Assembly: GCA_038233215.1 (NCBI GenBank) | Contig: JBBSML010000003.1 | Span: 1 to 64,000 of the forward strand | Direction: 5' to 3' | Source of the DNA: JACDBZ01 sp038233215 | Lineage (GTDB): Bacteria; Chloroflexota; Limnocylindria; QHBO01 | DNA length: 64,000 nucleotides | In this document: in pieces, positions 1-7,803 of the stretch | Layout of the letters: each line of letters begins with the position of its first letter | Position numbering within the stretch: position 1 is the stretch's first letter | The notes under the pieces: generated by a model | What the model was told of the DNA's origin: nothing | Databases searched by the model: none | Seen by the model: the letters and a program-made list of their open reading frames with translations, nothing else | Translations under genes and position numbers: made by a program

Positions 1-977
1 ATGAACACCGGCACCGCGGCTGTCGGTGGAGCCAATGGCACCAGAAAGCCGACCGGACCCGAGATCAGCATGCCGAGGATGATCGTCGGCCCCACGCCAA
101 TCCGCGGCGGCAAGCGGCTGGCCAGCCAAATGCCGGCGAAGAGCCCCAATGAGCCGATCGCGAAGATGAGGCCGATGACCTGCGGCGATAGACCGATCTC
201 CCGAACCGCATACACGAGGAAGAGCGCGTTGATCGCCGCGAAGAAGAAGTTGAACGTTGCGGTGCAGGCGGCGATGGCGCGGAGATATCGGTGTCCCAGC
301 ACGAACCTGAGGCCTTCGCCGATCTCCGCAACCAGGACGCGGACACGCCCTTCGCCCGCAACGCCTTCCTTGCGATCGATGCTCGGCTCAGGTCTGCGGA
401 TGGCGGCAACCAGCCCTCCCGACACGACGAAGGTGACCGCATCGACGAGGACGGCAGCCGGTGCGCCGATGAGGCCGATGAGGAGCCCGGCAACCCCGGG
501 TCCACCCACCTGCGCGGAGGATCGGCTCACCTCGATCATCGAATTCGCCCCCACCAGCCTATCCCGGCCGGCGAGCGCCGGGACGTAGGCGTCATAGGCC
601 ACGTCGAAGAACACGGTGAGGCTTCCGAACAGCAGTCCGACCACGAAGAGCTGGGCCATGCTCAGCACGCCGAGGACGTAGGCGATCGGTACCGAGACGA
701 GCAGCAGCCCGCGCACGACATCCGTGACGATCAGCACCGGCCTGCGCCGCATCCGGTCCACCCAGGCGCCCGCCAACAAGCCGATCAGGAGAAACGGGAA
801 GCTCATCGACGCATTCAACGCGCCGATCTGGAAGGCCGATGCGTTGAGCGTCTCGATGGCGGTCAGAGGGATCGCGAGCCCGCTCACCTGGCTGCCAAAG
901 ACGCTCACCGTCGTCGAGAGCCAGAACAGGCGCCAATCGGGGTCGCGCCATAGGCGGGGAGATGACGCATCGACCAT
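1..977 (-). CDS. MFS family exporter, 5' part (runs off the left edge)
   Basis: Reading the minus strand from ATG at 977 gives an open frame of about 325 residues with no stop before the window edge, so the C-terminus is missing. The start reads MVDASSPRLWRDPDWRLFW and is followed by alternating hydrophobic helices. The MFS loop motif appears after the second helix as a GAWVDRMRRRP-like stretch, and the DAYVPALAGRDRLVGANS segment is typical of MFS_3/EntS-like drug or siderophore exporters. It sits in the inner membrane and probably uses the proton gradient; the substrate cannot be told. No clear Shine-Dalgarno is seen. It looks like a host gene flanking the integrated element. Confidence 0.8.
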   Translation of the reverse strand, partial: MVDASSPRLWRDPDWRLFWLSTTVSVFGSQVSGLAIPLTAIETLNASAFQIGALNASMSFPFLLIGLLAGAWVDRMRRRPVLIVTDVVRGLLLVSVPIAYVLGVLSMAQLFVVGLLFGSLTVFFDVAYDAYVPALAGRDRLVGANSMIEVSRSSAQVGGPGVAGLLIGLIGAPAAVLVDAVTFVVSGGLVAAIRRPEPSIDRKEGVAGEGRVRVLVAEIGEGLRFVLGHRYLRAIAACTATFNFFFAAINALFLVYAVREIGLSPQVIGLIFAIGSLGLFAGIWLASRLPPRIGVGPTIILGMLISGPVGFLVPLAPPTAAVPVF

Positions 978-1245
978 CAGTCCAGGAGGATCATGCGGCG
1001 GTAATCGGCTCAGCCCATCGAGCATGCTGAACTCGGAATGAATGTGGAGGTGGACCAAGTCGCCGGAGCTCGGGGCAAGAGTCGCTGGTCACCTCTTGAT
1101 GGTAGCCATGTTCAGTGCATTGCCGATGCGACGCTCTGCATGGACCGTCGCCGCCCGCCTCGCTGATCTCATCGAAGGCACGCGCGTATGACGCCAGGGC
1201 GCCGACGTCAAGTACGCAGGATCGCAAGAGCCGCCGGTATCCGGG

Positions 1246-1443
1246 TCAGCCGCGTCGCCGACGTTGCCCTGCCTGCCGCGTGTCGTCAGCATGAGTGTCG
1301 TGATCGGTCAGGTTGAGCTCGATCCATTGCACGAACCGGGATGCCGAATAGTGGGCGCCGTCGCCCTCGTCATCCCATTCGTCAGCCCACGCGCGCAGCC
1401 GCCCCAGGTCGATCACGTCGCGGTCACGGAGCTGTACCACCAT
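1246..1443 (-). CDS. small acidic hypothetical protein (65 aa)
   Basis: A 65-residue frame starts at ATG 1443 (MVVQLRDRDVIDLGRLRAW) and ends in a basic tail. It has no Shine-Dalgarno. A TAGAAT box lies 8 nt upstream, so a leaderless transcript is plausible. The acidic middle (ADEWDDEGDG) and the segment ASRFVQWIELNL look like folded protein, but I recognise no family. It lies beyond the hairpin that follows the capsid gene, so it may belong to the element's left end or to the host. Confidence 0.4.
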   Translation of the reverse strand: MVVQLRDRDVIDLGRLRAWADEWDDEGDGAHYSASRFVQWIELNLTDHDTHADDTRQAGQRRRRG

Positions 1444-1451
1444 CGGCGCCG

Positions 1452-1457
1452 ATTCTA
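1452..1457 (-). promoter_or_regulatory. -10 box TAGAAT of a possible leaderless promoter
   Basis: TAGAAT on the minus strand ends 8 nt before the ATG at 1443. This matches the spacing seen ahead of several other genes in the window. No good -35 is visible. Confidence 0.35.
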
Positions 1458-1480
1458 GCGGGCGTGGGCGGCCGCGACGC

Positions 1481-1519
1481 GATGGGAGCGACCGGCCCGT
1501 AAACCCGGTCGCTCCCATC
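1481..1519. terminator. 15-bp perfect hairpin after the capsid gene
   Basis: Positions 1481-1495 pair exactly with 1505-1519 around a 9-nt loop. There is no T-run, so it may act as a bidirectional or Rho-assisted terminator. It sits 59 nt past the capsid stop and may mark the end of the element's late transcript. Confidence 0.55.
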
Positions 1520-1577
1520 ATCCGGCGGGAGTGGAGCGTTGGAGTACCAGTCGCACCCACTCCACCCCCGCTGCTCA

Positions 1578-2801
1578 TTACGCCGGGCCGACTCGCACGA
1601 AGCCCGCCGGCCGAAGCACGACCGCCTCTGCACGCATCTCGCACCTGATCACGATCTGATTCAGGCGATAGTCGGCGTACATCGTCCCGAGCACGTCCCG
1701 CGGCTGACTGTCGTGCAGCGTGATCGACGCGCTGCCGGTGCGGAAGATCCGAGCGCTCCGACGGAAGTCGCCGACGAGGGCCTTGCCGGCCGCCGTCGAG
1801 TTGGTGACAACGACGCTGAGCCCGTACAGCTTGCGCTGCATGGCCTCGGTTGCCGCAGGGAAGTTGTCATTACTGGCGAACTGCGTGGCCGCCGACGACT
1901 CGATGGCCTGCCAGTCTGTCGGGTTGACGACGATCGCGGTCGGCTCCAGGTCGGCGGCCTGGAGCGTGGTGATCGCGGTCCGAATGTTGGCAAGGTTGAG
2001 CGTGGTCGACCCAGCCGTGGCCGCAGTGCGGATGTTCGCCACGGTCCGAGCGTCGAGAGCCTTGTTGAGGCCGTACTGGAGCTCCTGGTTCAGGAAGCTC
2101 TGCAGCATGGGCGCATCTTCGATCATGTACCTGTCGATCGGCTCGCTGACGTGGGCGATGACCACCGTCTTGGAGTCGATGCGTTCGAGGGTGTAGGTGC
2201 TCTCGGGCTTCAGCGCACCAGTGGCCACGACGGCCGCATTGTTCGTGCGTGCAGACTGGCGAAGGTAGCTGAACACTCCCGCCGGGGCGTCCTCGGTCGG
2301 CACGAGCTGAAACACGAAACTCGCTTGTCGGGGATCGGTGACGGGCTCCGCGGCGAGCGGCACGGTTACCGGCACGCTGCCCGAATCGAGCAGCGCCTTT
2401 GTGCTGCTCGCCTCACGCGCCTGCGTGAACTCGCGGCCCCAGTCCAGGACGGCTTTGTATGACGAGCGCATCCCCTGGGGGGTCGTGAAGCCGGACGAGC
2501 CGAACGTCGAGCCGCCGATCGGGCCATCCTCGTTGATGATGCGGCCAGCAGACTTGCGGCCGCCGGCATGGCGAACGCTCCAGCTCTCGAAGCCGTCAAC
2601 GGCGTCGACTAGGCTGCCAGCCGACTTCATGGTGCCGAACAGCTCATGCACGGCGTCGGGATCGGCGTCGATCACGAGCCCGAGCGCTTCCTTGGTCGCG
2701 GTGTCGAAATCGCTTGTCTGGGACTTGGTGAGTGGACGGTCGCCAGCGGCATCCACGATGCGGCGCATGGTGGCGACTTTGGTATTGAATGGAGTATTCA
2801 C
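1578..2801 (-). CDS. HK97-family phage major capsid protein
   Basis: The 407-residue product has the hallmarks of an HK97-fold capsid subunit: a helical N-terminal arm (about residues 1-95), a VTVPLAAEPV segment, then an IDRYMIEDAPMLQSFLNQEL helix and the NIRTAITTLQAADLEPTAIV / VVNPTDWQAIE region, and a C-terminal strand ending DYRLNQIVIRCEMRAEAVV. It would build the virion shell. I chose GTG 2801 (VNTPFNTKV) because a GAGG box lies about 10 nt upstream; the longer frame to 2927 lacks a site. It is the only structural gene in the element. No protease or portal gene is adjacent, so maturation would need a helper phage, or the gene is a relic. Confidence 0.85.
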   Translation of the reverse strand: MNTPFNTKVATMRRIVDAAGDRPLTKSQTSDFDTATKEALGLVIDADPDAVHELFGTMKSAGSLVDAVDGFESWSVRHAGGRKSAGRIINEDGPIGGSTFGSSGFTTPQGMRSSYKAVLDWGREFTQAREASSTKALLDSGSVPVTVPLAAEPVTDPRQASFVFQLVPTEDAPAGVFSYLRQSARTNNAAVVATGALKPESTYTLERIDSKTVVIAHVSEPIDRYMIEDAPMLQSFLNQELQYGLNKALDARTVANIRTAATAGSTTLNLANIRTAITTLQAADLEPTAIVVNPTDWQAIESSAATQFASNDNFPAATEAMQRKLYGLSVVVTNSTAAGKALVGDFRRSARIFRTGSASITLHDSQPRDVLGTMYADYRLNQIVIRCEMRAEAVVLRPAGFVRVGPA

Positions 2802-2974
2802 GCTAGAGGTACCTCGGTGTATGACACGTCGAAAACGACTGGCAAACACCGGGACCGCGCATCTGCAGGCCCGCCCCGACGCTCTGGTCGAGGGCCACGA
2901 GTGAGGCGGGTGCCACTCCGTGCACACCGTCTCCAGCGGGTTGAGTGTAGCACTCTGGAAAACAGAGCGGCACG

Positions 2975-3208
2975 TCAGTTGAGGCGAACATCGGCAGGCT
3001 CCGGGTACATCTGCGCTTCGAGCAGCACGTCGCCCGCGATTCGGAGCGTGATCATCGGCGGCTTGCCTTCGACCTGGACCTCGTAATCTCCGCGCTCCAG
3101 GGCGTCTAGGACGCGCTGGGCGGCCTCGGGCGTCTGACCGGCAATGGCATCGGCGAGGGCACGGTCGAAGTTGGAGCCGAGTCGGGCGAGTTCGGACGGA
3201 CGGTTCAT
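2975..3208 (-). CDS. small hypothetical phage protein (77 aa)
   Basis: Starts at ATG 3208 (MNRPSELARLGSNFDRALAD) with AGGAG 6 nt upstream. The first half is helical; the second half (ITLRIAGDVLLEAQMYP) looks like a beta hairpin. The ATG overlaps the stop of the next upstream gene by 4 nt, so the two are translationally coupled. I recognise no family. It may be a head accessory or regulatory protein of the element. Confidence 0.6.
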   Translation of the reverse strand: MNRPSELARLGSNFDRALADAIAGQTPEAAQRVLDALERGDYEVQVEGKPPMITLRIAGDVLLEAQMYPEPADVRLN

Positions 3209-3486
3209 GCGACGCTCCTGGGCATCGTGATCTTCGCGTCTTCCTCGCAGGTCATGCCCGGATGCCACTGGCGGTGACAGGCTGGACATTCGGTGCAGAG
3301 GCAGGTGGCGTGGTGCTCGCGGCCCTTCGGGGTCCCGCAGTCGCGACAGCGGGGCGATGACGAGAGAGGGTGTAGCTCCTCGCCGTAGGTGATCGGCTTC
3401 TCGTCGCCTTCGAGGTATTCACAGCCACGGCGGCTGGCATAGGGGCGTTCGCAGTAGTCGCAGCGCGGAACGGTGGTGGTGGTCAT
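3205..3486 (-). CDS. small zinc-ribbon protein with many Cys pairs
   Basis: The 93-residue product has CDYC near residue 9, then CRDC, CLC and CPACH later, with a further C near HPGMTCEED. This suggests two or three treble-clef or ribbon zinc sites. Such proteins are common between replication and packaging genes of actinophages, but the role is unknown. It begins at ATG 3486, preceded by AAGGAG at about 11 nt. Its start and stop overlap both neighbours by 4 nt, so HNH, this gene and the 77-aa gene form one coupled unit. Confidence 0.65.
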   Translation of the reverse strand: MTTTTVPRCDYCERPYASRRGCEYLEGDEKPITYGEELHPLSSSPRCRDCGTPKGREHHATCLCTECPACHRQWHPGMTCEEDAKITMPRSVA

Positions 3487-3803
3487 CGGGGATAGAGCTC
3501 CTTATCTGAACGGGTCTTGACGGCGTGGCAGCTCCGACAGGCGGAGCAGGCATTGGCCCAGGTGGATCTGCCACCGGCTCGCAGCGGGATTCGGTGGTCA
3601 ACATCGGCGGCCACGAGCTGGCAGCCGGGTAGGTGGAGCTCGCAGTACGGCGTCAGTCGCCGCTTGCGTTCGCTGAGGCGGCGCCAGCTCGACGTATAGC
3701 CTCTAGCGGTGGACGAGCCGCGGCTGATGTTGCGGGCGGACTCGTGCTGCGGGCAGCGGGTGCGCGGTGTCGCCTCTCCACAAACGAGGCAAGGCTTCAA
3801 CAT
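3483..3803 (-). CDS. HNH endonuclease
   Basis: The 106-residue protein opens with a CLVC/CPQH zinc pair and carries the HNH core: DVDHRIPLRAGG, then an Asn, then CSACRSCHAVKT. HNH proteins of this size sit next to terminase and capsid genes in tailed phages and help cleave DNA for packaging. Here there is no terminase nearby, so it could nick element DNA on its own or assist a helper phage. ATG 3803 begins MLKPCLVCGE; a GAGGAA box is about 16 nt upstream, which is long. Confidence 0.85.
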   Translation of the reverse strand: MLKPCLVCGEATPRTRCPQHESARNISRGSSTARGYTSSWRRLSERKRRLTPYCELHLPGCQLVAADVDHRIPLRAGGRSTWANACSACRSCHAVKTRSDKELYPR

Positions 3804-3839
3804 CGGACGGCCCGAGTTTCCTCGTATGTGTGCACGCCG

Positions 3840-4160
3840 CTGGCCGCGGGTCGCGGGATCTCACGGCTCCAGAGATCGCAGGGGGTATCGCTTGGTACCG
3901 AACCGGGGAAACCCTGCCGCGTGCGCGTAGGGCTGGCCGCGGGTCGTTGAGCGGTGAGGTTGGAGGGATTCGACTGGGGTATGCCGATTTCCCGAAAACG
4001 TCCCAGATCCGTACACATGGCGTCAGCACTGGCCGGCGGTCGCGGCGGGCCAGCACTGGAAGGATTCGATGGGGTATCCGCGCGCAACTTAAATCTCGCG
4101 GGAAGCTGGCCGCGAGTCTCAGCGGTGACAGGTTGTGGAGATCCGATGTCCCTATGTCCC
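3840..4160. repeat. four degenerate ~55-bp repeat units upstream of the HNH gene
   Basis: Four units start with CTGGCCG(C)GGGTC-like sequence at 3840, 3933, 4029 and 4106. Each has a second conserved box about 41-43 nt later: GGGGTATCG at 3882, GGGGTATGCC at 3976, GGGGTATCCG at 4071, and a degraded CCCTAT at about 4150. Units 2 and 3 also share GATTCGA just before the second box. No convincing gene covers this 380-nt gap between the primase stop and the HNH start. The spacing suggests protein-binding iterons or a repeated RNA structure next to the replication gene. Confidence 0.6.
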
Positions 4161-4182
4161 TTCGACCTGCTCATTGGCTTGC

Positions 4183-6141
4183 TCATCGGGCCACGTCGGT
4201 CGTCAACTGCGTGTCTATCAACCCCTGAGTACCCGGCACACTTGGCACACCCGGCACAGGAACTCGATCTTGTGTGCCGTGTGTGTCGGGTGTGCCGGGT
4301 AGATCGGGGTAAGTGGGGAGATAGCGGAGCCAGGCATCCGCGAAGTCGTCGACGACGTAACCACGCTGTGTCTCGGTGCCGACCCGCTTGTGCTTCGGCT
4401 TGATGCCGAACGGTCGGAGCAGCTTCGCGAGATAGGTGCTGCTGAGTGCCCGGCCACGGAGGTCGCCCCACGGCGATTCGTCGAACTTGACGAGCTCGTC
4501 GATGAGGTTCGTCGTCTTGAGCCATGGCTCAGTGGAGGTCGTGAAGATGACCCGCGTATCAGCCAGCAGACGGATGCCGTAGTCCTGCTCGTCGGTGGTA
4601 TCGGTTCCGACGTGGAGCGCGATGGCGGCCTTGCGGGCCTGCTCCGGCCACTGACCGCCGGCAGCATCTGCGATGGCGAGCAGCGGCTCCCAACTGTCCT
4701 GCTGACGATCGCCGAGCTCGTCGGGGAGCGCTTCATCGGGGAGGTGGAGTGCCTCGATGGTCCGAACGTGGGCGGCAAGGGCATCGCGGAGCGGAGCGCC
4801 GAGCTCGCGCGCCTTGCGCTCGCGTAGGCGCTCGATGCGCTCAGCCTTGGAGCGACGCTGCATGACGACGGGGATGGCGCGCGTCGCGACCGTGTCCGGC
4901 ACGCTGCCGAGGCCGGCGATGGCCTTCGGAGTGAAGACCTCGAAACTGTCCAGGTCATTGCGCGCCTGGTTCCACCGAGAGACCGTCACGCCGCGTCTGT
5001 TGCCGGCATTCAAGAAGGCACGCAAGCCCTCGAACTGGTTCGACTTGTCCTTGAAGACCGCGTCGACCTCGTCGAGGAGCAGGGTCGGATGGTCGCGATG
5101 AGTGCGCCGGTACAGGACGGCTTCGGATGGCCGCATGTCCTTCCATGGACGCTGCACGAGGTGCTCGATGGTCTCGATGAGCCTCGTCTTGCCTGACTGC
5201 GGCGCCGCCGAGCGGATCCACAAGATGGGGCTCGTCTCGCCCCGGTCGTAGACGTGCGTATGTGCGACCCACAGCGCGACCGCGATCGGCTGGGCGGCGT
5301 CGCTGAAGGACACGAAGCGCCGGAGGTGAGCGAGCACGGCGTCGAGCGCCTCGGCGAGGCTGCCGTCGATCGGCTCAGCCTGACCGTACGGCTCGGCACT
5401 GGTCACCAGCTCGCGGATGCGGGGCGGGAACGCGTTGGCGGCATCACCCTTGGGCGGAGCGTCGGGCCAGTCGACGATGCGCAGGCTCGACACGAACGGC
5501 GCGAGGCGCTGAGCGACGCGCTCCATATGCGCCCGACCACCATCGTCAGCGTCCGGCCACAACACGACGTCACAGCCGATGAGCGCCGACAGTGCCCCGT
5601 CGCCGGGGGTGCTGGATGAGCCGCACACGGTCCCGACCGAGGCGAGGCCGGCTGTCCGTACAGCGTCCGCGGCCTTCTCCCCTTCCGTAACGACGATGGG
5701 CTCGTCGACGCGCCAGGTGCTCGCGAGCTCGCTGCCGTAGAGCGGCAGCTCGGACATCGGGGTGCCGTTCAAGCCGGCCTTACCGTCCGGGCGTCGCCAG
5801 ACGAACGTCTTGCCGTCCGGCGTCTCGACCCGCTCATGGATGGCGACGACCTGGCCGTCTGTGTCCTTGATCTCCCAGTGCAGGGAGGGACGCGACCGGC
5901 GGACCAGTCGCGCCCCGTTCGACTTCGGCTCAAGGAACAGGTCCTTCAGCGACCAGCTGATGGCCGCCACGATGGACTCGGTCTCGCAGCCGGCGAAGCA
6001 GTGCGCCAGGATCTTCCCGTCCGCCTGCTTTGCGCTCAGCGAGTTCTCGCGGTCTTCATGCGCGCGACAGCGCATGACGAAACCATCGCCGGAGCGTCGG
6101 ACGTTGTCGTGAAGCGCGAGGAACTCGCTGAGCGCTGCCAT
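4183..6141 (-). CDS. element replication protein: primase (zinc finger + TOPRIM) fused to a helicase-type ATPase (DUF3631-like)
   Basis: The 652-residue product begins with a divergent CHC2-type zinc finger (C25, H27, C48, C52). A TOPRIM domain follows: E154 in VTEGEKAAD and the acidic pair in WPDADDGG near residue 197. The ATPase has Walker A APQSGKTR (313-320) and Walker B LLLDEVD (354-360). This layout is found in plasmid and phage replication proteins that prime and open the origin. ATG 6141 lies 2 nt after the stop of the upstream gene. The last 40 residues are Pro/Gly/Thr-rich and are encoded by a large inverted repeat at 4231-4300. Confidence 0.85.
   Translation of the reverse strand: MAALSEFLALHDNVRRSGDGFVMRCRAHEDRENSLSAKQADGKILAHCFAGCETESIVAAISWSLKDLFLEPKSNGARLVRRSRPSLHWEIKDTDGQVVAIHERVETPDGKTFVWRRPDGKAGLNGTPMSELPLYGSELASTWRVDEPIVVTEGEKAADAVRTAGLASVGTVCGSSSTPGDGALSALIGCDVVLWPDADDGGRAHMERVAQRLAPFVSSLRIVDWPDAPPKGDAANAFPPRIRELVTSAEPYGQAEPIDGSLAEALDAVLAHLRRFVSFSDAAQPIAVALWVAHTHVYDRGETSPILWIRSAAPQSGKTRLIETIEHLVQRPWKDMRPSEAVLYRRTHRDHPTLLLDEVDAVFKDKSNQFEGLRAFLNAGNRRGVTVSRWNQARNDLDSFEVFTPKAIAGLGSVPDTVATRAIPVVMQRRSKAERIERLRERKARELGAPLRDALAAHVRTIEALHLPDEALPDELGDRQQDSWEPLLAIADAAGGQWPEQARKAAIALHVGTDTTDEQDYGIRLLADTRVIFTTSTEPWLKTTNLIDELVKFDESPWGDLRGRALSSTYLAKLLRPFGIKPKHKRVGTETQRGYVVDDFADAWLRYLPTYPDLPGTPDTHGTQDRVPVPGVPSVPGTQGLIDTQLTTDVAR
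4231..4300. repeat. 28-bp imperfect inverted repeat inside the primase 3' end
   Basis: Positions 4231-4258 pair with 4273-4300 at 24 of 28 bases around a 14-nt loop. Each arm also contains the short repeat GGCACAC. The repeat encodes the Pro/Thr-rich tail of the primase, which looks dispensable, so the DNA or RNA hairpin may be what is selected. Confidence 0.6.
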
Positions 6142-6143
6142 CG

Positions 6144-6536
6144 CTAGAACGGGATTTCGTCGACGTCTGCGCGCGTGATCGTCCCGCCGGGGATGATGGG
6201 ATGCGCGTTAGTGACACTGTCGTACCCGTTCTGGTTCGGCTCGACTTCGAGCTCGCAGACCTTGCCGATGAGGGCGTCGAGGTCGACCTCCTCATCGAGC
6301 TCGACGCTGCGACCGAGCATGGACTCGACCAGCACGCGTGCGATCGAACCGCTGCCGGTTTTTGTCGAGGTTCGGCGGCCGATCGTCTTGCCACGGCCGT
6401 CGGGGTCTTCGACCTCGAACGACCAGTCGATGTAGGGGCCGAACTTCCCCCCTTCACCTTCGGTGATGTCGACGAGCGTGGCCGGGTAGCGGCCAGGGGG
6501 CAGCGCCTGGGGGGCGCTGAACTTCATGGTTGTCAT
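6144..6536 (-). CDS. phage-type single-strand-binding/DUF669-like protein
   Basis: The 130-residue product starts MTTMKFSAPQALPPGRYPAT. It contains a beta-rich domain (YIDWSFEVEDPDGRGKTIGR) and ends ADVDEIPF, an acidic tail like those by which SSB-like proteins recruit partners. Proteins of this shape sit directly before primases in phage replication modules. I infer a DNA-binding replication accessory role and have not proven it. The start has AAGGA about 12 nt upstream; an alternative ATG is at 6527. The stop is 2 nt before the primase ATG, so the pair is coupled. Confidence 0.6.
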   Translation of the reverse strand: MTTMKFSAPQALPPGRYPATLVDITEGEGGKFGPYIDWSFEVEDPDGRGKTIGRRTSTKTGSGSIARVLVESMLGRSVELDEEVDLDALIGKVCELEVEPNQNGYDSVTNAHPIIPGGTITRADVDEIPF

Positions 6537-6639
6537 TTTCTGTCCGTTCCTTGCGTGATCGGCTACCGTGGGGGTTGTCCGTTCGACGAATCGCGTTTGC
6601 CGGGTAGCAGCGGCGGGCGCGATTCGTCTGTGTGGCGCG

Positions 6640-6828
6640 CTATTCGATAGGCGCCGCTCCGTTGAGGAAGCGCCCCAGCTCCGCCTTGGGGATGCGGATG
6701 CTCTTGCCGATGCGGGCGCTGAAGACGTCGCCCCGCTGCACGGCCAGGTACATCGCATTCCGACCAACGCGCGCAATGCGTGCAGCCTCCTCAACCGTCA
6801 GCACGTCGGGAGCGTCGACGAGGTTCAC
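6640..6828 (-). CDS. excisionase-type helix-turn-helix protein (HTH_17)
   Basis: The 62-residue product is a single MerR/Xis-like HTH: VLTVEEAARIARVGRNAMYL, a short wing (GDVFSARIGKSIRIPKAEL) and a LGRFL tail. Such proteins bend att-site DNA for excision or act as small regulators. It starts with GTG 6828, overlapping the stop of the XRE repressor gene (GTGA), so the two are co-translated. That pairing, together with the integrase in the element, supports an excisionase/regulator role. Confidence 0.8.
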   Translation of the reverse strand: MNLVDAPDVLTVEEAARIARVGRNAMYLAVQRGDVFSARIGKSIRIPKAELGRFLNGAAPIE

Positions 6829-7079
6829 GAGATGACCTTCTGGCGCCGTTGACCCTGTTGGGTCATGAGCGCGACCAACAGCCGACCGTAAGCGACGCCT
6901 GGTTCGCCTTGTGGGATTCGCTGCCGGTTCTCCCAGCGCAGCACGGTGGTCGGCGACACGCCGACGGCCTTGGCGACCTCGCCGAGCGAAAGTCCCGCTG
7001 CTATGCGAATCGACCTAGCGGCGCCGCTGCCGACGAGGGCTCGGATGCCAGACAACTCCGTAAGCACTTCGATCTCCAT
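6825..7079 (-). CDS. XRE-family repressor-like regulator of the element
   Basis: The product of 84 residues from ATG 7079 has an HTH of the Cro/CI kind: SIRIAAGLSLGEVAKAVGVS followed by PTTVLRWENRQRIPQ. I chose ATG 7079 over GTG 7130 because the likely promoter (TTGACG 7114-7109 and CACCAT 7091-7086, 17-nt spacer) lies between them, which would give a leaderless message. The operator half-sites fall inside this promoter and inside the mirror-image promoter of the divergent gene at 7192, as expected for an immunity switch. Confidence 0.75.
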   Translation of the reverse strand: MEIEVLTELSGIRALVGSGAARSIRIAAGLSLGEVAKAVGVSPTTVLRWENRQRIPQGEPGVAYGRLLVALMTQQGQRRQKVIS

Positions 7080-7085
7080 GGACCG

Positions 7086-7185
7086 ATGGTGATGATTCGG
7101 GAATGTACCGTCAACCCATTCCCTAATCACTCAATCGGCGTATTTCGGGTATGTCGTTGACAGATCATTCCCGAATCGTCACCAT
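7086..7185. promoter_or_regulatory. symmetric divergent promoter/operator region (immunity switch)
   Basis: Positions 7086-7114 and 7157-7185 are a 29-bp inverted repeat with 5 mismatches. Each arm holds a full promoter pointing outward: TTGAC(A/G), 17-nt spacer, CACCAT, then 6 nt to an ATG (7079 on the minus strand, 7192 on the plus strand). A half-site GATTCGGGAATG occurs in each spacer (7094-7105; complement of 7166-7177). Weaker copies, GATTAGGGAATG (complement of 7117-7128) and ATTTCGGGTATG (7142-7153), turn these into two operators of about 35 bp: 7094-7128 and 7142-7177. Binding there would block both promoters. Confidence 0.75.
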
Positions 7186-7191
7186 GCCCGC

Positions 7192-7803
7192 ATGGGCTAT
7201 TTCTATTTCGAAGAGCCGCAGGACATCGACCTCTTATGGCCAGATCCCGAGCGAGGGCCGTGGGGCGTGAAGCTCTGGTTCGGCTGGCTCGAAGGCCGGT
7301 GGGAGTGCGTCGGCTTGGAGCTGCGGTCTCAGGCCCACACCAATGACAACGAAGGGTCGGCGTGGGGCCGCCTACGCGATGCGGAAGCGTTATTCCCCAC
7401 CAGGCTCACGACTGCCACTCTGCGCGAGTTTGCGCTCGGTCAGATCGTCGATGAGGCGCGGTCAGAGTTCCGTGACTTTTACCGGATGGTCGCCGACGGC
7501 GTCCCGGTGTTGCGTTCAGGGACGAGGCCCGATGACGATGCGCGGGCGCGCGAGCAGGTCGAGAAGAACGTCAAGGCGACGTCGTGGGAGTCCGCGACAC
7601 CCCGTAGGGGACGCAAGGGCTACGGCCCGCAGCACTTCGTCAACGTCGCCACCGTGTACCGCGATGCCCTCGCCGTGTCGGATGCCCCGACGAAAGCTGT
7701 GGCCGATCACTTCTCGGTCACGAAGTCCGCAGCCGCAAAGTGGGTCGCGCGGGCGCGCACCATGCGCTTGTTGCCACCAGCAAGAAAGGGATACCCAGGA
7801 TGA
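7192..7803 (+). CDS. orphan protein with C-terminal HTH-like segment, paired with the integrase
   Basis: The 203-residue product has an aromatic, acidic N-terminal part (MGYFYFEEPQDIDLLW, LWFGWLEGRWECVGLEL) and a C-terminal segment like an HTH: PTKAVADHFSVTKSAAAKWV followed by ARTMRLLPP. Proteins of this shape often precede integrases in actinobacterial-type integrated elements; the function is not known to me. It is expressed from the operator-controlled plus-strand promoter and its stop overlaps the integrase ATG (ATGA), so integrase would be under the same repressor. Confidence 0.65.
   Translation: MGYFYFEEPQDIDLLWPDPERGPWGVKLWFGWLEGRWECVGLELRSQAHTNDNEGSAWGRLRDAEALFPTRLTTATLREFALGQIVDEARSEFRDFYRMVADGVPVLRSGTRPDDDARAREQVEKNVKATSWESATPRRGRKGYGPQHFVNVATVYRDALAVSDAPTKAVADHFSVTKSAAAKWVARARTMRLLPPARKGYPG

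Noticed and set aside
65..951. Minus-strand frames of 146 and 119 codons inside the MFS gene
   Set aside because: They are out of frame with the membrane protein, which has helices only in the frame from ATG 977.
1..1600. Left att site as a copy of the tRNA-Arg 3' end
   Set aside because: No stretch matching the tRNA 3' half was found by eye; the border is left open.
3840..4160. Repeats as a CRISPR array
   Set aside because: Units are degenerate, spacing is uneven and no cas gene is near.
3797..4525. 242-codon minus-strand frame between primase and HNH
   Set aside because: It overlaps the primase end out of frame, is Arg/Pro/His-rich, and the repeats break any domain.
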